NCBI GenBank assembly: GCA_036751905.1
Contig: DAIOTP010000001.1
Coordinates: forward strand, 1 to 64,000
Source: T3Sed10-241 sp036751905
GTDB taxonomy: Bacteria; Bacteroidota; Bacteroidia; Flavobacteriales_D; Cryomorphaceae
DNA: 64,000 nucleotides
Direction: 5' to 3'
Below, one piece after another: positions 26,899 through 35,749 of the stretch (its first letter is position 1; every line of letters begins with the position of its first letter). Under the pieces are notes generated by a model. That model was not told the DNA's origin and did not search any database. It was given only the letters and a program-made list of their open reading frames with translations. The position numbers and the translations under genes are program-made.

Positions 26899-28892
26899 TA
26901 GCCCGCGATACGATAGACCGCATTTTTCAGGAAGCCCGCATTGAGGAGGTGGTGGCCGACTTTGTACAACTCAAAAAAGCAGGCAGCAGTTACAAAGGGC
27001 TGAGCCCATTCGCACAAGAGAAGACCCCATCATTTTTTGTTTCCCCCTCAAAAGGCATTTTTAAGGACTTCAGCTCCGGAAAGGGGGGGAATGCCGTGAC
27101 CTTCCTTATGGAGCTCGAAAGCATGAGCTATCCCGAGGCCTTGCGCTACCTGGCCAACAAGTATGGCATCGAAATAGAGGAAACCGGGGCTGACCTGCCC
27201 CCAGGCGAAGAAGTGAGCCTCCGCGAAAGCCTCGCCCTCGTGAACCATTTTGCCTTTGAGTACTTCACGCGCAACCTGTGGGAAATAGCCGAGGGCAAAC
27301 AAATAGGTCTAAGCTACTTTCGCGAGCGCCAGTTTACAGATGCCACCATCAAAACTTTTGGCCTTGGCTATGCCATGGACGAAAATGACGCCTTCCTGAA
27401 GGCAGCGCGCGATGCAGGTTACAAAGAGGAGCACCTCACCCGTCTTGGATTGATCAAAGAGGGGAACTATGGGCTGTATGACTTTTTCCGGGGCAGGGTA
27501 ATATTCCCTATTCGGAATGTAAGCGGGCGCACCATTGCCTTTGCCGGGCGCACCCTCAAAAGCGACAACAAAGTAAAGTACCTCAACTCACCCGAAAGTG
27601 AGCTTTATGAAAAAAGCAAGGTGCTTTACGGCCTCTACGAGGGAAAGCGGGCCATATTGCAAAAGGACCTGTGCTTCCTGGTGGAAGGCTACACCGACGT
27701 AATATCACTCCACCAGGCCGGAGTAGAGTATGCTGTAGCTTCTTCGGGAACTTCGCTTACGGAAGAGCAAATAAAGCTCATCAAGCGCTATACCAAGAAC
27801 GTATCGGTACTTTACGACGGCGACAATGCCGGTGTAAAAGCTGCAATGCGCGGCATTGACATGCTCCTCAAAGAAGGCATGCAGGTGCGCGTGGTGCTCT
27901 TTCCGGATGGGCACGACCCCGACTCCTATGCAAGGTCGGTAACCCAGGATGAGCTGGAAGCCTACCTGGATGGACAGGCCAAAGACTTTATCGATTTCTT
28001 CCTTGAGATTCTTTTGCCGGAAGGCACCGACAAAGATCCCATCCAGAAAACGCAGGCCATGCGCCGCATGGTGGAAAGCCTGGCCCTCATAGCCGATCCA
28101 ATAAGCCGATCAGTCTACGTGGAGAAGTGCAGCCGACTTATGTCCATAGCTGCCCCCATCATCCATACCGAGATCAATAAAATACTGCGGCAGCTCAACC
28201 GCAAAGAAGCACTCGACAGGGAACGAAGCCAGGATGACCCACTCACACCGCTGATACAAATTACCTCAAAGCAGCAGGAACCCGGACTCTCTGACTTCAG
28301 TACCCTGAGCAGAGATATCAAGGAAAAAGAGCTTGTGCGTGTGCTGCTTCAGTATGGCAATGTGAAATTTCCGAAAGACATTACAACAGATGATGCCGAA
28401 ACTGCCCATGAAGCTGCACCCGATGCGGAGGAAACGGAAGAGGTAGGCTTGTACATCCTTGCGGAACTCATCAATGATGAAATCAGCTTGTCAAGCCCCA
28501 TATTGCAACGCATCATTGATCAGTTCACCAGCTACTTTGAGAGCAACGGCTCCTTTCCACACATCGACAACTTCAGCAAAGACGTAGAGTTGAGCAAGGT
28601 CGTGGCCGACGTCATTGGCAGTCCGCATGAACTGAGCGAAAATTGGGCCGATAAGCACCGTATTTTCACAGAATTGGAAGCCGATAATCCGCAGAAAATG
28701 GCGGAAAAAGTAGTGTGTACCTATAAATTGGTCCTTGTGAATACCGCCATGGGACTGGTGGATGAAAAACTGAAGGACAGCGTCGAGGAAGCGGAAATGC
28801 TCAGCCTCCTCACTGAAAAGATGAAGCTCAAAAAAATTCAAAACCAACTCTGTAAAGTGCTGGAAATCGTTACTCCTGCCACACTGAACTGA
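26895..28892 (+). CDS. dnaG: DNA primase lacking the N-terminal zinc ligands
   Basis: Makes RNA primers at the replication fork. 665 aa; GTG start at 26895 overlapping the previous TGA. The region that normally holds the Cys-His-Cys-Cys zinc site reads GLSPFAQEKTPSF and KDFSSGKGG, with Ser37, Ala40, Asp58 and Ser61 at the ligand positions, so no zinc can be bound there. The RNA polymerase and TOPRIM parts are intact: FAGRTL, LVEGYTDVISLHQAG, LYDGDNAG and PDGHDPDSY. The C-terminal ~200 residues are the helical helicase-binding region. mscS follows in a TGATG overlap. Confidence 0.93.
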   Translation: MIARDTIDRIFQEARIEEVVADFVQLKKAGSSYKGLSPFAQEKTPSFFVSPSKGIFKDFSSGKGGNAVTFLMELESMSYPEALRYLANKYGIEIEETGADLPPGEEVSLRESLALVNHFAFEYFTRNLWEIAEGKQIGLSYFRERQFTDATIKTFGLGYAMDENDAFLKAARDAGYKEEHLTRLGLIKEGNYGLYDFFRGRVIFPIRNVSGRTIAFAGRTLKSDNKVKYLNSPESELYEKSKVLYGLYEGKRAILQKDLCFLVEGYTDVISLHQAGVEYAVASSGTSLTEEQIKLIKRYTKNVSVLYDGDNAGVKAAMRGIDMLLKEGMQVRVVLFPDGHDPDSYARSVTQDELEAYLDGQAKDFIDFFLEILLPEGTDKDPIQKTQAMRRMVESLALIADPISRSVYVEKCSRLMSIAAPIIHTEINKILRQLNRKEALDRERSQDDPLTPLIQITSKQQEPGLSDFSTLSRDIKEKELVRVLLQYGNVKFPKDITTDDAETAHEAAPDAEETEEVGLYILAELINDEISLSSPILQRIIDQFTSYFESNGSFPHIDNFSKDVELSKVVADVIGSPHELSENWADKHRIFTELEADNPQKMAEKVVCTYKLVLVNTAMGLVDEKLKDSVEEAEMLSLLTEKMKLKKIQNQLCKVLEIVTPATLN

Positions 28893-30007
28893 TGCCTGAC
28901 CTCTTCAATTTCTCCTTCTACGAAAGTGATGCCATAAGCCTCACCATAGGAAATATCCTGCTGCTGCTGCTCATAATTATAGTCACCAAGCTGGTGCTTA
29001 GAATGTACAGAAAGCTGGTGCACAAGCAGGTGAGGTCGCTTGATATGTTTGATAAGGAGAAAGAGGTCATTTTGCTTCGGGTTGGCAAAACCGCCATTCT
29101 GGTGGCCGCACTTGTGGTCACCGTGCTCAGCCTGGGTCTGTATGATCTGCTTGAAATTATCTTCTCCTTTCAAATCGTGCCTCTTGAGGGAGGGGTTTCG
29201 ATAACGGTGGGCAAAATATTGGTGCTCATATTGATAGTTTTGATGGCGCGCATCCTGTCGCGGCTGTTGAGGGTAATACTTCGCAAAAACTTTTCGAAAA
29301 AGGCCTGGATTGACGAAGGCAAGGAATACACCATTTACAAGCTCACCAAATACGGTCTGTACATATTCGCGCTCATCGTGGGCCTTACGAGCATAGGCAT
29401 CGATATGAAGCTGATTATCACAGCTACAGGTGCTTTGCTTGTGGGTATTGGTTTCGGGTTGCAGCACCTGTTTTACGACATTGTGGCGGGTTTTGTCATC
29501 CTTTTCGAAGGGCCTATCAAGGTGGGTGATGTCATTGAGGTAGATGGCCTTGTAGCGCGTGTACAACAGATTGATATACGGACTTCGAAAGTGCTGACCC
29601 GCGATGGCAAGTACATCATCATTCCGAACAGCAAGTTGGTGGGCGAAAAGGTGGTGAATTGGAGCCATGGCACCGAACTTACGCGTTTTCATATCAATAC
29701 ACGGGTTAAGTTCGGTAGTGATACAGCGCTTGTGAAGGAGCTGCTGTACACATGTGCCCTGAAGCACCCCGACGTGAGTAAGAACCGGGAAATCATAGTG
29801 CGCTTTGAGGACTTTGGGGAAAGCGGTTTGCACTTCAGTGTATTTTTTTGGGCGCGCAAAACGTGGGTGGTTGAAACATTACAAAGCGAAATCCGCTACG
29901 AAATCGACAAGGAATTCAGGGCACATGGCATCGCCATACCTTTCCCGCAGCGCGACTTACACATGATACCGCCTGCTGAACACCCCTTCAGGAATCCCGA
30001 AGCCTGA
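28892..30007 (+). CDS. MscS-family mechanosensitive channel
   Basis: A 371-aa inner-membrane protein with four hydrophobic segments (about 12-30, 70-90, 100-125, 150-170). The pore helix and lining are marked by TGALLVGIGFGLQHLFYDIVAG, and the beta domain by VGDVIEVDGLVARVQQIDIRTSKV and IIPNSKLVGEKVVNWS, all typical of MscS. The C-terminal IPFPQRDLHM is the usual end of the alpha/beta domain. It opens under osmotic downshock to release solutes. Its last 20 bases overlap the end of recJ on the other strand. Confidence 0.92.
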   Translation: MPDLFNFSFYESDAISLTIGNILLLLLIIIVTKLVLRMYRKLVHKQVRSLDMFDKEKEVILLRVGKTAILVAALVVTVLSLGLYDLLEIIFSFQIVPLEGGVSITVGKILVLILIVLMARILSRLLRVILRKNFSKKAWIDEGKEYTIYKLTKYGLYIFALIVGLTSIGIDMKLIITATGALLVGIGFGLQHLFYDIVAGFVILFEGPIKVGDVIEVDGLVARVQQIDIRTSKVLTRDGKYIIIPNSKLVGEKVVNWSHGTELTRFHINTRVKFGSDTALVKELLYTCALKHPDVSKNREIIVRFEDFGESGLHFSVFFWARKTWVVETLQSEIRYEIDKEFRAHGIAIPFPQRDLHMIPPAEHPFRNPEA

Positions 30008-31736
30008 TGTCCTTGGCTTCCAGCTGAAAGCTTCTTTTACCATTCCAGTCATTGCTGCCTATGGTGTACACCATATCAAAGGCACTCCCTGCCTTGAGTT
30101 GCTCACACAAATGCCCCATTCCAAAAGCAATCACATCAAAGCCCTGATCGAGCCCCTCTTGCAGGGCTTTGAATTTGAGGTGCTCCGCGCCCACAGTCCG
30201 CACGTCGACAGCCTTGGCCCCTTGGGTCATAAACTGCGGTTCCAAATTGGCCGGGCCAAAGGGCCGCATGCGGTTGAGCTGGTTGAAGAAGCCATTGAAT
30301 TGCCCATTGTACCAATCGCTGAATTGACAAGCAATATCCACGTTGAGGTAGGGTTTGCGGCTGTGGTCGATGAGGCGTTGGGCCACGCTGTTTTCAAAAG
30401 CATTGCGAAAGTCCTCGTACCTTTCCATCTTCAGGCTAAGCCCTGCTGCACTCCGGTGGCCACCGAATTGCTCCAATAGGTGGGCGCAATCTTTGATGGC
30501 TTCGTACAGGTTGAAGCCCTCCACACTGCGGGCGCTGCCTGTGAGCTGTCCACCTTTTCCTTCCGCAAAAACGATGGTCGGGCGGTAGCACACCTCGGTA
30601 AGCCGCGAAGCCACGATGCCAATCACGCCCTTATGCCAGTCGGGGTGCTTAACCAAGGTGCTGTGCATGCTCAGGTCGGCATCCTGTGCGCGCATGAGGT
30701 CAATGGCCACAGCGGTGGTATCCTTGTCGAGTTGGCGCCGCTCGCGGTTGCGCATTTCGAGGCCTGTAGCCAGCGGTAGTGCAGTACTAAGCTGCTCCTG
30801 CACCAGCAGCTGTACCGCTTCCCGGGCATGGCCAAGGCGCCCGGCAGCATTGATGCGCGGTCCTATTTTGAAGACCACGTCGCTTACATCGAGCTTGCCC
30901 TGGTAGCCGGCCACTTGCAGCAAAGCAGCAAAACCCACCGGTGCATTTGCGTTCATGGATTCGAGACCCGCTTTTACGAGCGAGCGGTTTATTCCCTTGA
31001 GGTCCACAATGTCACAGCAGGTAGCCACAGCGACGTAAGGCAGGTAGTGTAGCCATTGGGCATCGGGAAGGTCCATGAGTCCACTTATTTTGCGGATAAG
31101 CATAAAAGCCACCCCACACCCGCACAGCTCCTCGCCGTTCAGCGGGCAGCCCTCCTGCTTGGGGTTCAAAATGGCATAGGCAGGAGGCATTACATCGCCC
31201 GGTAAGTGGTGGTCGCACACCACCACATCAATTCCATGGGCTTGCGCTTCGGTGATGCGTTCCACAGCGGCAATCCCGCAATCGAGGGTGAGTAGGAGTT
31301 TGTAGCCATTTGCAGCTGCGTAGTCTATTCCTGCGGCACTTACGCCGTAACCTTCGTTGTACCGGTCGGGATTGTAGTAGCCGCATTTGGCCCCAAGGCC
31401 CTGCAGAAAATGGTACATCATGGCTGTAGAGCAGGTGCCATCGACATCATAATCACCATATACCAGTATAGGTTGTCCCTCTTCCATGGCATGTATCACC
31501 CGAAGTGCCGCGCGCTCAAGGTGCAGCATGTCGGCTGCGGAAGCGACCCGCTCAAGTCCCGGGGTAAAGAAGGTGTGTAATTGGTCTTCAGAGCTATAGC
31601 CCCTGTTGAGCAAAATTTCGGCTACCAAAGGGTGTAAGCCATTGACCTGTTCGCACAGTGCCTTTACGGCAAAAGATGAGATGGCCCTGGGTTGGCGCCA
31701 CTGCAGCGCAGCGCGTGGGGGAGTTTCGGTTGTCAT
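29988..31736 (-). CDS. recJ: Single-stranded-DNA-specific exonuclease RecJ
   Basis: 5'-3' exonuclease used in recombination and mismatch repair. 582 aa, normal for the family. DHH-family motifs are VYGDYDVDGTCS (near 95), DCGIAA, CDHH (near 175) and the central NAAGRLGHA; the DHHA1 part has GGHRSAAGLS. The C-terminal domain ends at a stop that overlaps the mscS 3' end by 20 bases. No promoter element of good quality was found; a CATCTTTG (31755-31762, minus) has one mismatch. Confidence 0.94.
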   Translation of the reverse strand: MTTETPPRAALQWRQPRAISSFAVKALCEQVNGLHPLVAEILLNRGYSSEDQLHTFFTPGLERVASAADMLHLERAALRVIHAMEEGQPILVYGDYDVDGTCSTAMMYHFLQGLGAKCGYYNPDRYNEGYGVSAAGIDYAAANGYKLLLTLDCGIAAVERITEAQAHGIDVVVCDHHLPGDVMPPAYAILNPKQEGCPLNGEELCGCGVAFMLIRKISGLMDLPDAQWLHYLPYVAVATCCDIVDLKGINRSLVKAGLESMNANAPVGFAALLQVAGYQGKLDVSDVVFKIGPRINAAGRLGHAREAVQLLVQEQLSTALPLATGLEMRNRERRQLDKDTTAVAIDLMRAQDADLSMHSTLVKHPDWHKGVIGIVASRLTEVCYRPTIVFAEGKGGQLTGSARSVEGFNLYEAIKDCAHLLEQFGGHRSAAGLSLKMERYEDFRNAFENSVAQRLIDHSRKPYLNVDIACQFSDWYNGQFNGFFNQLNRMRPFGPANLEPQFMTQGAKAVDVRTVGAEHLKFKALQEGLDQGFDVIAFGMGHLCEQLKAGSAFDMVYTIGSNDWNGKRSFQLEAKDIRLRDS

Positions 31737-31813
31737 ATGCGGGTCTTAGGTTTACAAAGATGCCCAGAATTTTGAAAAAAGAATAATTTCTGCTCAGAAC
31801 AACTTCACTTACT

Positions 31814-31845
31814 TTTGAACGTCTCATTAATGTTGACTACTTTCA
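31814..31845 (+). promoter_or_regulatory. Possible promoter for the Cys-repeat lipoprotein
   Basis: TTTG (31814-31817), 20 bases, TACTTTCA (31838-31845); the -7 half has two mismatches to TAnnTTTG. Leader of about 45 bases to the ATG at 31894. Confidence 0.3.
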
Positions 31846-31893
31846 CGGGTTCAAATCCTAAATGGCTTTGATATTTAACAATCCACCTATCTG

Positions 31894-33606
31894 ATGAAAT
31901 TTTCTTTTTCGCAACTGACTTTTATAGGTCTGCTTACTCTATTTGCCTTAGGGTCATGCCGAAACGAAGCCAACCGAATCCCTGAGACTTGCTTTGACGG
32001 GATCAGAAACCAAGGAGAAACTGCCGTGGACTGTGGCGGCCCCAACTGCCCTGAATGTGCGCCCACCTGCGATGACAGGCAGAGCAATCAGGACGAATTT
32101 AGTCCGGTGAGCCTCACCAATCCCAATGTAGTGGCCATCGATTGTGGTGGCGAAAACTGCCCGCCTTGCTCAACCTGTGATGATGGCATACGCAATGCGC
32201 ACTGGGTACTCGACCTCAACCTCACTCCCGCCGACCTAAGCAATGACAGCGTAGGGCGCGGCCCGGCCGGATTCCTGTACCGACTTGTCATGGAGCGCGG
32301 CATTGACTGCGGTTTTCCTTGTGACTCAGTGTGCGCACCTACCTGTACCGATGGCATACTCAATGGCAATGAAGTGGGTATAGACTGTGGCGGCCCCGAT
32401 TGCCCTCCGTGCCCCGTGCCGCCCAACTGCTTTGATGGCATACGCAATGGCCTGGAAACGGGAATAGACTGTGGAAGCCTGGAGTGCCCTGTGAGCAGAC
32501 GGAACTGCCCCTCGCCCAACTGCACTGACGGTATCCGCAATATACATACCGAAATTACAGATATTGTTCAGGAAGGATACATCATCGTAATTGAAGCAGG
32601 TATTGATTGTGACAACAATCCACTGACGAGCTGTCCGGACTGTCCGCTGCCTACCTGTTTTGATGGCATCAAGAACGGATTCGAAACCGGAATCGACTGC
32701 GGTGGGCCTTGTATCACCCTATGCAGCGAAGTGCCTTCATGCCATGACGGGGTTCAAAATGGCAATGAGCTGGGTGTAGACTGTGGCGGTGACTGCCCTC
32801 CATGCCCCTACTGTGATGATGAATTCAAAAATGGTCCCGAGTTGCTTATTGACTGTTTGGACTATCCAATAGCATCATACACCCAGTCTGATGGAAGCCC
32901 CTGCCCTCTGTGCCCTTCATGTCATGATGGAATATTGACAGAGCTCCTTTTTGAATTGAATGTGGACTGCGGCGGCCCCAATTGTAAGCCCTGTGATCAG
33001 TTTCTGATTGCGGATGGTATCGGCGCTAATATTGCGAACATGCAGCCTTTCAGCGACCAAAACACGTTGAATGAAGCTCTGGCTTCAGCAGGCCTCACCG
33101 ACACCTTGTTTGTGCCCGATGCACTCACGCTCACTACCCAGGCTGTGCCAGGTCCTGGTGGACTTCCCACCATCTTGTACCGTCTGCGCGGAGTGCAGCG
33201 CTTTGCTATTCAAGGCTTTGGTACCTACGAGCGGGTACTCGAGATTATCATGCCAAAACCCTCAACCATTCAAACCGGACTGGGCAATGGCTTGAATCTC
33301 GTTGTATTCCCAACAGCTCCGGGAGCCCAACCTGTGGCACCCACCGTAACATACTCTGAAGGATACATTGACGGTGAATTTGCTGGAACCATGCGCTTTG
33401 GAACCATCGCTACAGATGTGGCACTGGGTGATCCGCTCAATGCGCAACTCACCGCCGGTTACAATTACACCAACATAGTGGGTGGCTTGATCCAGGGTAC
33501 GATCAACTTTACGCGCATGCGTGAAATCAACCCGAATCCATTGGTAACGAATTTGGAAGTTCGCGTGGCACAGACCATTCTCTTCTCGATAGAGTACACG
33601 CCTTAA
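31894..33606 (+). CDS. Lipoprotein with ten Cys-rich DGIxNGxExGIDCGG repeats
   Basis: 570 aa. The signal ends LFALGSC (Cys22). From about residue 32 to 368 there are ten repeats of a roughly 25-45-residue unit with consensus C-x-DGI-x-NG-x-E-x-GIDCGG-x-x-CPPC, four cysteines each; units 2, 3, 6 and 9 carry inserts in the middle or end. Such units are known singly in Bacteroidota surface proteins; their function is not established, though the Asp/Asn/Cys content suggests disulfide-stabilised or metal-binding knots. The last ~200 residues are a Cys-free, beta-rich domain ending AQTILFSIEYTP. A strong terminator follows. Confidence 0.8.
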   Translation: MKFSFSQLTFIGLLTLFALGSCRNEANRIPETCFDGIRNQGETAVDCGGPNCPECAPTCDDRQSNQDEFSPVSLTNPNVVAIDCGGENCPPCSTCDDGIRNAHWVLDLNLTPADLSNDSVGRGPAGFLYRLVMERGIDCGFPCDSVCAPTCTDGILNGNEVGIDCGGPDCPPCPVPPNCFDGIRNGLETGIDCGSLECPVSRRNCPSPNCTDGIRNIHTEITDIVQEGYIIVIEAGIDCDNNPLTSCPDCPLPTCFDGIKNGFETGIDCGGPCITLCSEVPSCHDGVQNGNELGVDCGGDCPPCPYCDDEFKNGPELLIDCLDYPIASYTQSDGSPCPLCPSCHDGILTELLFELNVDCGGPNCKPCDQFLIADGIGANIANMQPFSDQNTLNEALASAGLTDTLFVPDALTLTTQAVPGPGGLPTILYRLRGVQRFAIQGFGTYERVLEIIMPKPSTIQTGLGNGLNLVVFPTAPGAQPVAPTVTYSEGYIDGEFAGTMRFGTIATDVALGDPLNAQLTAGYNYTNIVGGLIQGTINFTRMREINPNPLVTNLEVRVAQTILFSIEYTP

Positions 33607-33628
33607 CAGTTTAAAATGAAAGCAATTG

Positions 33629-33660
33629 AAATGGGCGCGCCGATGGCGCGCCCATTTTTA
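33629..33660 (+). terminator. Rho-independent terminator
   Basis: Perfect GGGCGCGCC/GGCGCGCCC stem (33633-33641 with 33645-33653), loop GAT, extended by AT pairs and followed by TTTTTA. It closes the Cys-repeat lipoprotein gene and insulates the efflux operon. Confidence 0.9.
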
Positions 33661-33699
33661 TTGCCATTCATCAAGCCCTTCGACCGAGCATGTATTCTT

Positions 33700-33733
33700 A
33701 ACGGAAACAAAATGAACAAAAAACGTTTCCATT
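33700..33733 (+). promoter_or_regulatory. Candidate TetR operator (inverted repeat)
   Basis: AACGGAAAC (33700-33708) and GTTTCCATT (33725-33733) are inverted copies at 8 of 9 positions around 16 bases. The right half covers the place expected for the -33 element of the promoter whose -7 is at 33747. This placement suits autoregulation by the adjacent TetR protein. Confidence 0.45.
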
Positions 33734-33746
33734 GTGTTCTTTGCAC

Positions 33747-33754
33747 TACATTTG
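33747..33754 (+). promoter_or_regulatory. -7 element of the efflux operon promoter
   Basis: TACATTTG, a perfect TAnnTTTG match only four bases before the GTG start at 33759, so the transcript would be leaderless or nearly so. Confidence 0.5.
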
Positions 33755-33758
33755 CCGC

Positions 33759-34406
33759 GTGAACGCCATAAATGACATAGAACAAGAGAAGAAAACAAAG
33801 CTCCTCAGAGATGTGGTAAGCATCTTCATGACTTACGGCATCAAGAGTGTGACCATGGATGATGTGGCAAAACAGCTTCACATTTCTAAAAAAACCCTGT
33901 ACCAATACGTCAGCGACAAAAATGACCTTGTATTGCAATGTGTACAGCTCGAATGCAGGCATGAAGAATGTGAAATCGGAAAAATCCTTGCGCAGAACCT
34001 CAATGCCATTGACGAAAATATAGCCATCAGCCGGTTTGTTTTGGGCCAAATCCGCGATGTGCATCCGTCCATTTTCTACGATTTTGAAAAGTACCACCCC
34101 GAAGCCCTTGCCATGCTCAATGAAAGTCGGCAAGGTTTCACCGTCAATGTTATCTACAACAACATCACCAAAGGAATCAATGAAGGCTATTTCCGGAACG
34201 ACATTCACGTTGAAATAGCTACCCGCTTATGGCTTTCCCGAATCAATGCCATTTTTCAACCGGTTCTATTCCCCATGAAGGAATTTACGCTGAGTGAAGT
34301 ATACCAACAAATGTTTGTACAACAAATCAGGGGTTTGGCTACGGAAAAAGGTTTAAAATACTTTGAAAACCGCATTGAACCAAATCTCAAAACCACCCAA
34401 CCATGA
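33759..34406 (+). CDS. TetR/AcrR-family transcriptional regulator
   Basis: 215 aa from the GTG at 33759; a TTG at 33732 is upstream of the predicted -7 element and is rejected. The N-terminal helix-turn-helix reads FMTYGIKSVTMDDVAKQL and ISKKTLYQYVSDKNDLV, the standard TetR pattern. The C-terminal ligand domain is unassigned. It opens a four-gene operon: TetR stop overlaps the TolC-like start by 4 bases, and MFP and RND genes follow. A repressor of the efflux genes is the likely role. The inverted repeat at 33700-33733 may be its binding site. Confidence 0.9.
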   Translation: MNAINDIEQEKKTKLLRDVVSIFMTYGIKSVTMDDVAKQLHISKKTLYQYVSDKNDLVLQCVQLECRHEECEIGKILAQNLNAIDENIAISRFVLGQIRDVHPSIFYDFEKYHPEALAMLNESRQGFTVNVIYNNITKGINEGYFRNDIHVEIATRLWLSRINAIFQPVLFPMKEFTLSEVYQQMFVQQIRGLATEKGLKYFENRIEPNLKTTQP

Positions 34407-35749
34407 TCCGCCTTTTTGCAAGCACTTGCCTACTTGCTTTTGCAGCAAATGCAGCAATAGCCCAGCAATTGTCACTGAGCCTCAAGGAAGCCCAGCAGCT
34501 CGCACTTGAACAAAGCTATGCCATGATCACTGCCAACATGGACCTCGAGGCGACGAAGAAAGAGGTGAAGGAGGTGATCGCCATAGGGTTGCCTCAGGTG
34601 AACGCCAATGCTGAATACCAGCAGTTTCTTCAACTTCCGGTGAGCCTCATTCCCGGTGAGTTTCTCGGCCAGGAACCCGGTACCTTTGCTGAAATTCAGT
34701 TCGGTCTGGAGTATAACTTTACCGGATCCATCACCGCTTCGCAGCTACTTTTTGACGGAACCTACATCGTTGGTCTCAAGGCTGCCAAAACCGCTGTAGA
34801 GATCACCCGCAACTACCGCACGAAAACTGCTGCCGAAATTCGTGTCGCCGTTGCGGAAGCGTACTACACCACGCTTGTGGCACAGGCCAACCTCGACATA
34901 CTTCGCGACAACCTCAAATCGGTGGATGGCCTCCTGCGCGAAGCGAGCGCTTTCTTCGATAACGGCCTTGTAGAGGAACAGGATGTAGACCAGCTTCAGC
35001 TCAACCGCAACCAGATACAAAACAGCATTGACAATACGCAGCGCTATCTCGACATTGCCAACAAAACACTCAACTTCCTGATAGGCATACCCCTGGATCA
35101 AGAAGTGACATTGAGCGACAACATTGAACAGCTTGTGCGCCTCAACAATGATCCCGCTTTACTCGACAGGGGCTATGTACTGGAAACCCATCCCGATATG
35201 CTCATAGCCCGCACCAATGTCATGGTGCAGGATCTCACCCTCCAAGGTGCAAGAGCGGCCTATTATCCCAACCTGAACCTGTTCCTTTCGCACCAACAAA
35301 ATGCACAACGCAATGCGTTCAACTTTACCGAAAGCGGTCAACCTTGGTTTCCTGCTACCATTCTCGGTGTGAATATGAACATTCCCATATTCAGCGGTTT
35401 TCAGCGCAGCAACAACGTAAGCCGAATGAAAATAGAGCTTGAGAAAAGTCAAATACAACTCACCCAAGCGGAAGAAAACCTCCGCCTCGACCAAACCCGG
35501 GCCATTGCCAATTACGAAAATGCCCTGCGCGTATGGGAAACCCAAAAAGCCAGCATGGATCTGGCAAAGCGCATTAACGAACGTACGAAAATCAAATACT
35601 CTGAAGGAGTGGGTACAAGCACCGACCTGAACGTAGCCAATACGCAGCTGCTCAATGAACAGGGCCGCTATATTGATGCTGCACTTCATTTGCTCAATGC
35701 CAAACAGCAACTAGACAAAGCATATAACCTCTTTGATGTAGAACCATGA
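34403..35749 (+). CDS. TolC-family outer membrane efflux protein
   Basis: 448 aa with a signal peptide ending ANAAIAQ. The sequence begins SLSLKEAQQLALEQSYAM, the standard opening of the outer membrane efflux protein family, and has two long helical hairpins, each with alternating charged and Gln/Asn residues. Second-repeat signs are MNIPIFSGFQRSNNVSRMKIELEKS and AHLNAKQQLDKAY-like endings. It should form the outer-membrane channel for the MFP and RND proteins encoded after it. It overlaps both neighbours by 4 bases (ATGA). Confidence 0.92.
   Translation: MIRLFASTCLLAFAANAAIAQQLSLSLKEAQQLALEQSYAMITANMDLEATKKEVKEVIAIGLPQVNANAEYQQFLQLPVSLIPGEFLGQEPGTFAEIQFGLEYNFTGSITASQLLFDGTYIVGLKAAKTAVEITRNYRTKTAAEIRVAVAEAYYTTLVAQANLDILRDNLKSVDGLLREASAFFDNGLVEEQDVDQLQLNRNQIQNSIDNTQRYLDIANKTLNFLIGIPLDQEVTLSDNIEQLVRLNNDPALLDRGYVLETHPDMLIARTNVMVQDLTLQGARAAYYPNLNLFLSHQQNAQRNAFNFTESGQPWFPATILGVNMNIPIFSGFQRSNNVSRMKIELEKSQIQLTQAEENLRLDQTRAIANYENALRVWETQKASMDLAKRINERTKIKYSEGVGTSTDLNVANTQLLNEQGRYIDAALHLLNAKQQLDKAYNLFDVEP

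Noticed and set aside
31984..32996. Possible CRISPR-like or DNA-level repeat array in the Cys-repeat gene
   Set aside because: The repetition is at protein level with unequal spacing and diverged codons; there are no constant repeat-spacer units.
33603..34208. 201-aa open frame on the minus strand opposite tetR
   Set aside because: No family signs and fully antisense to a clear TetR gene with helix-turn-helix.
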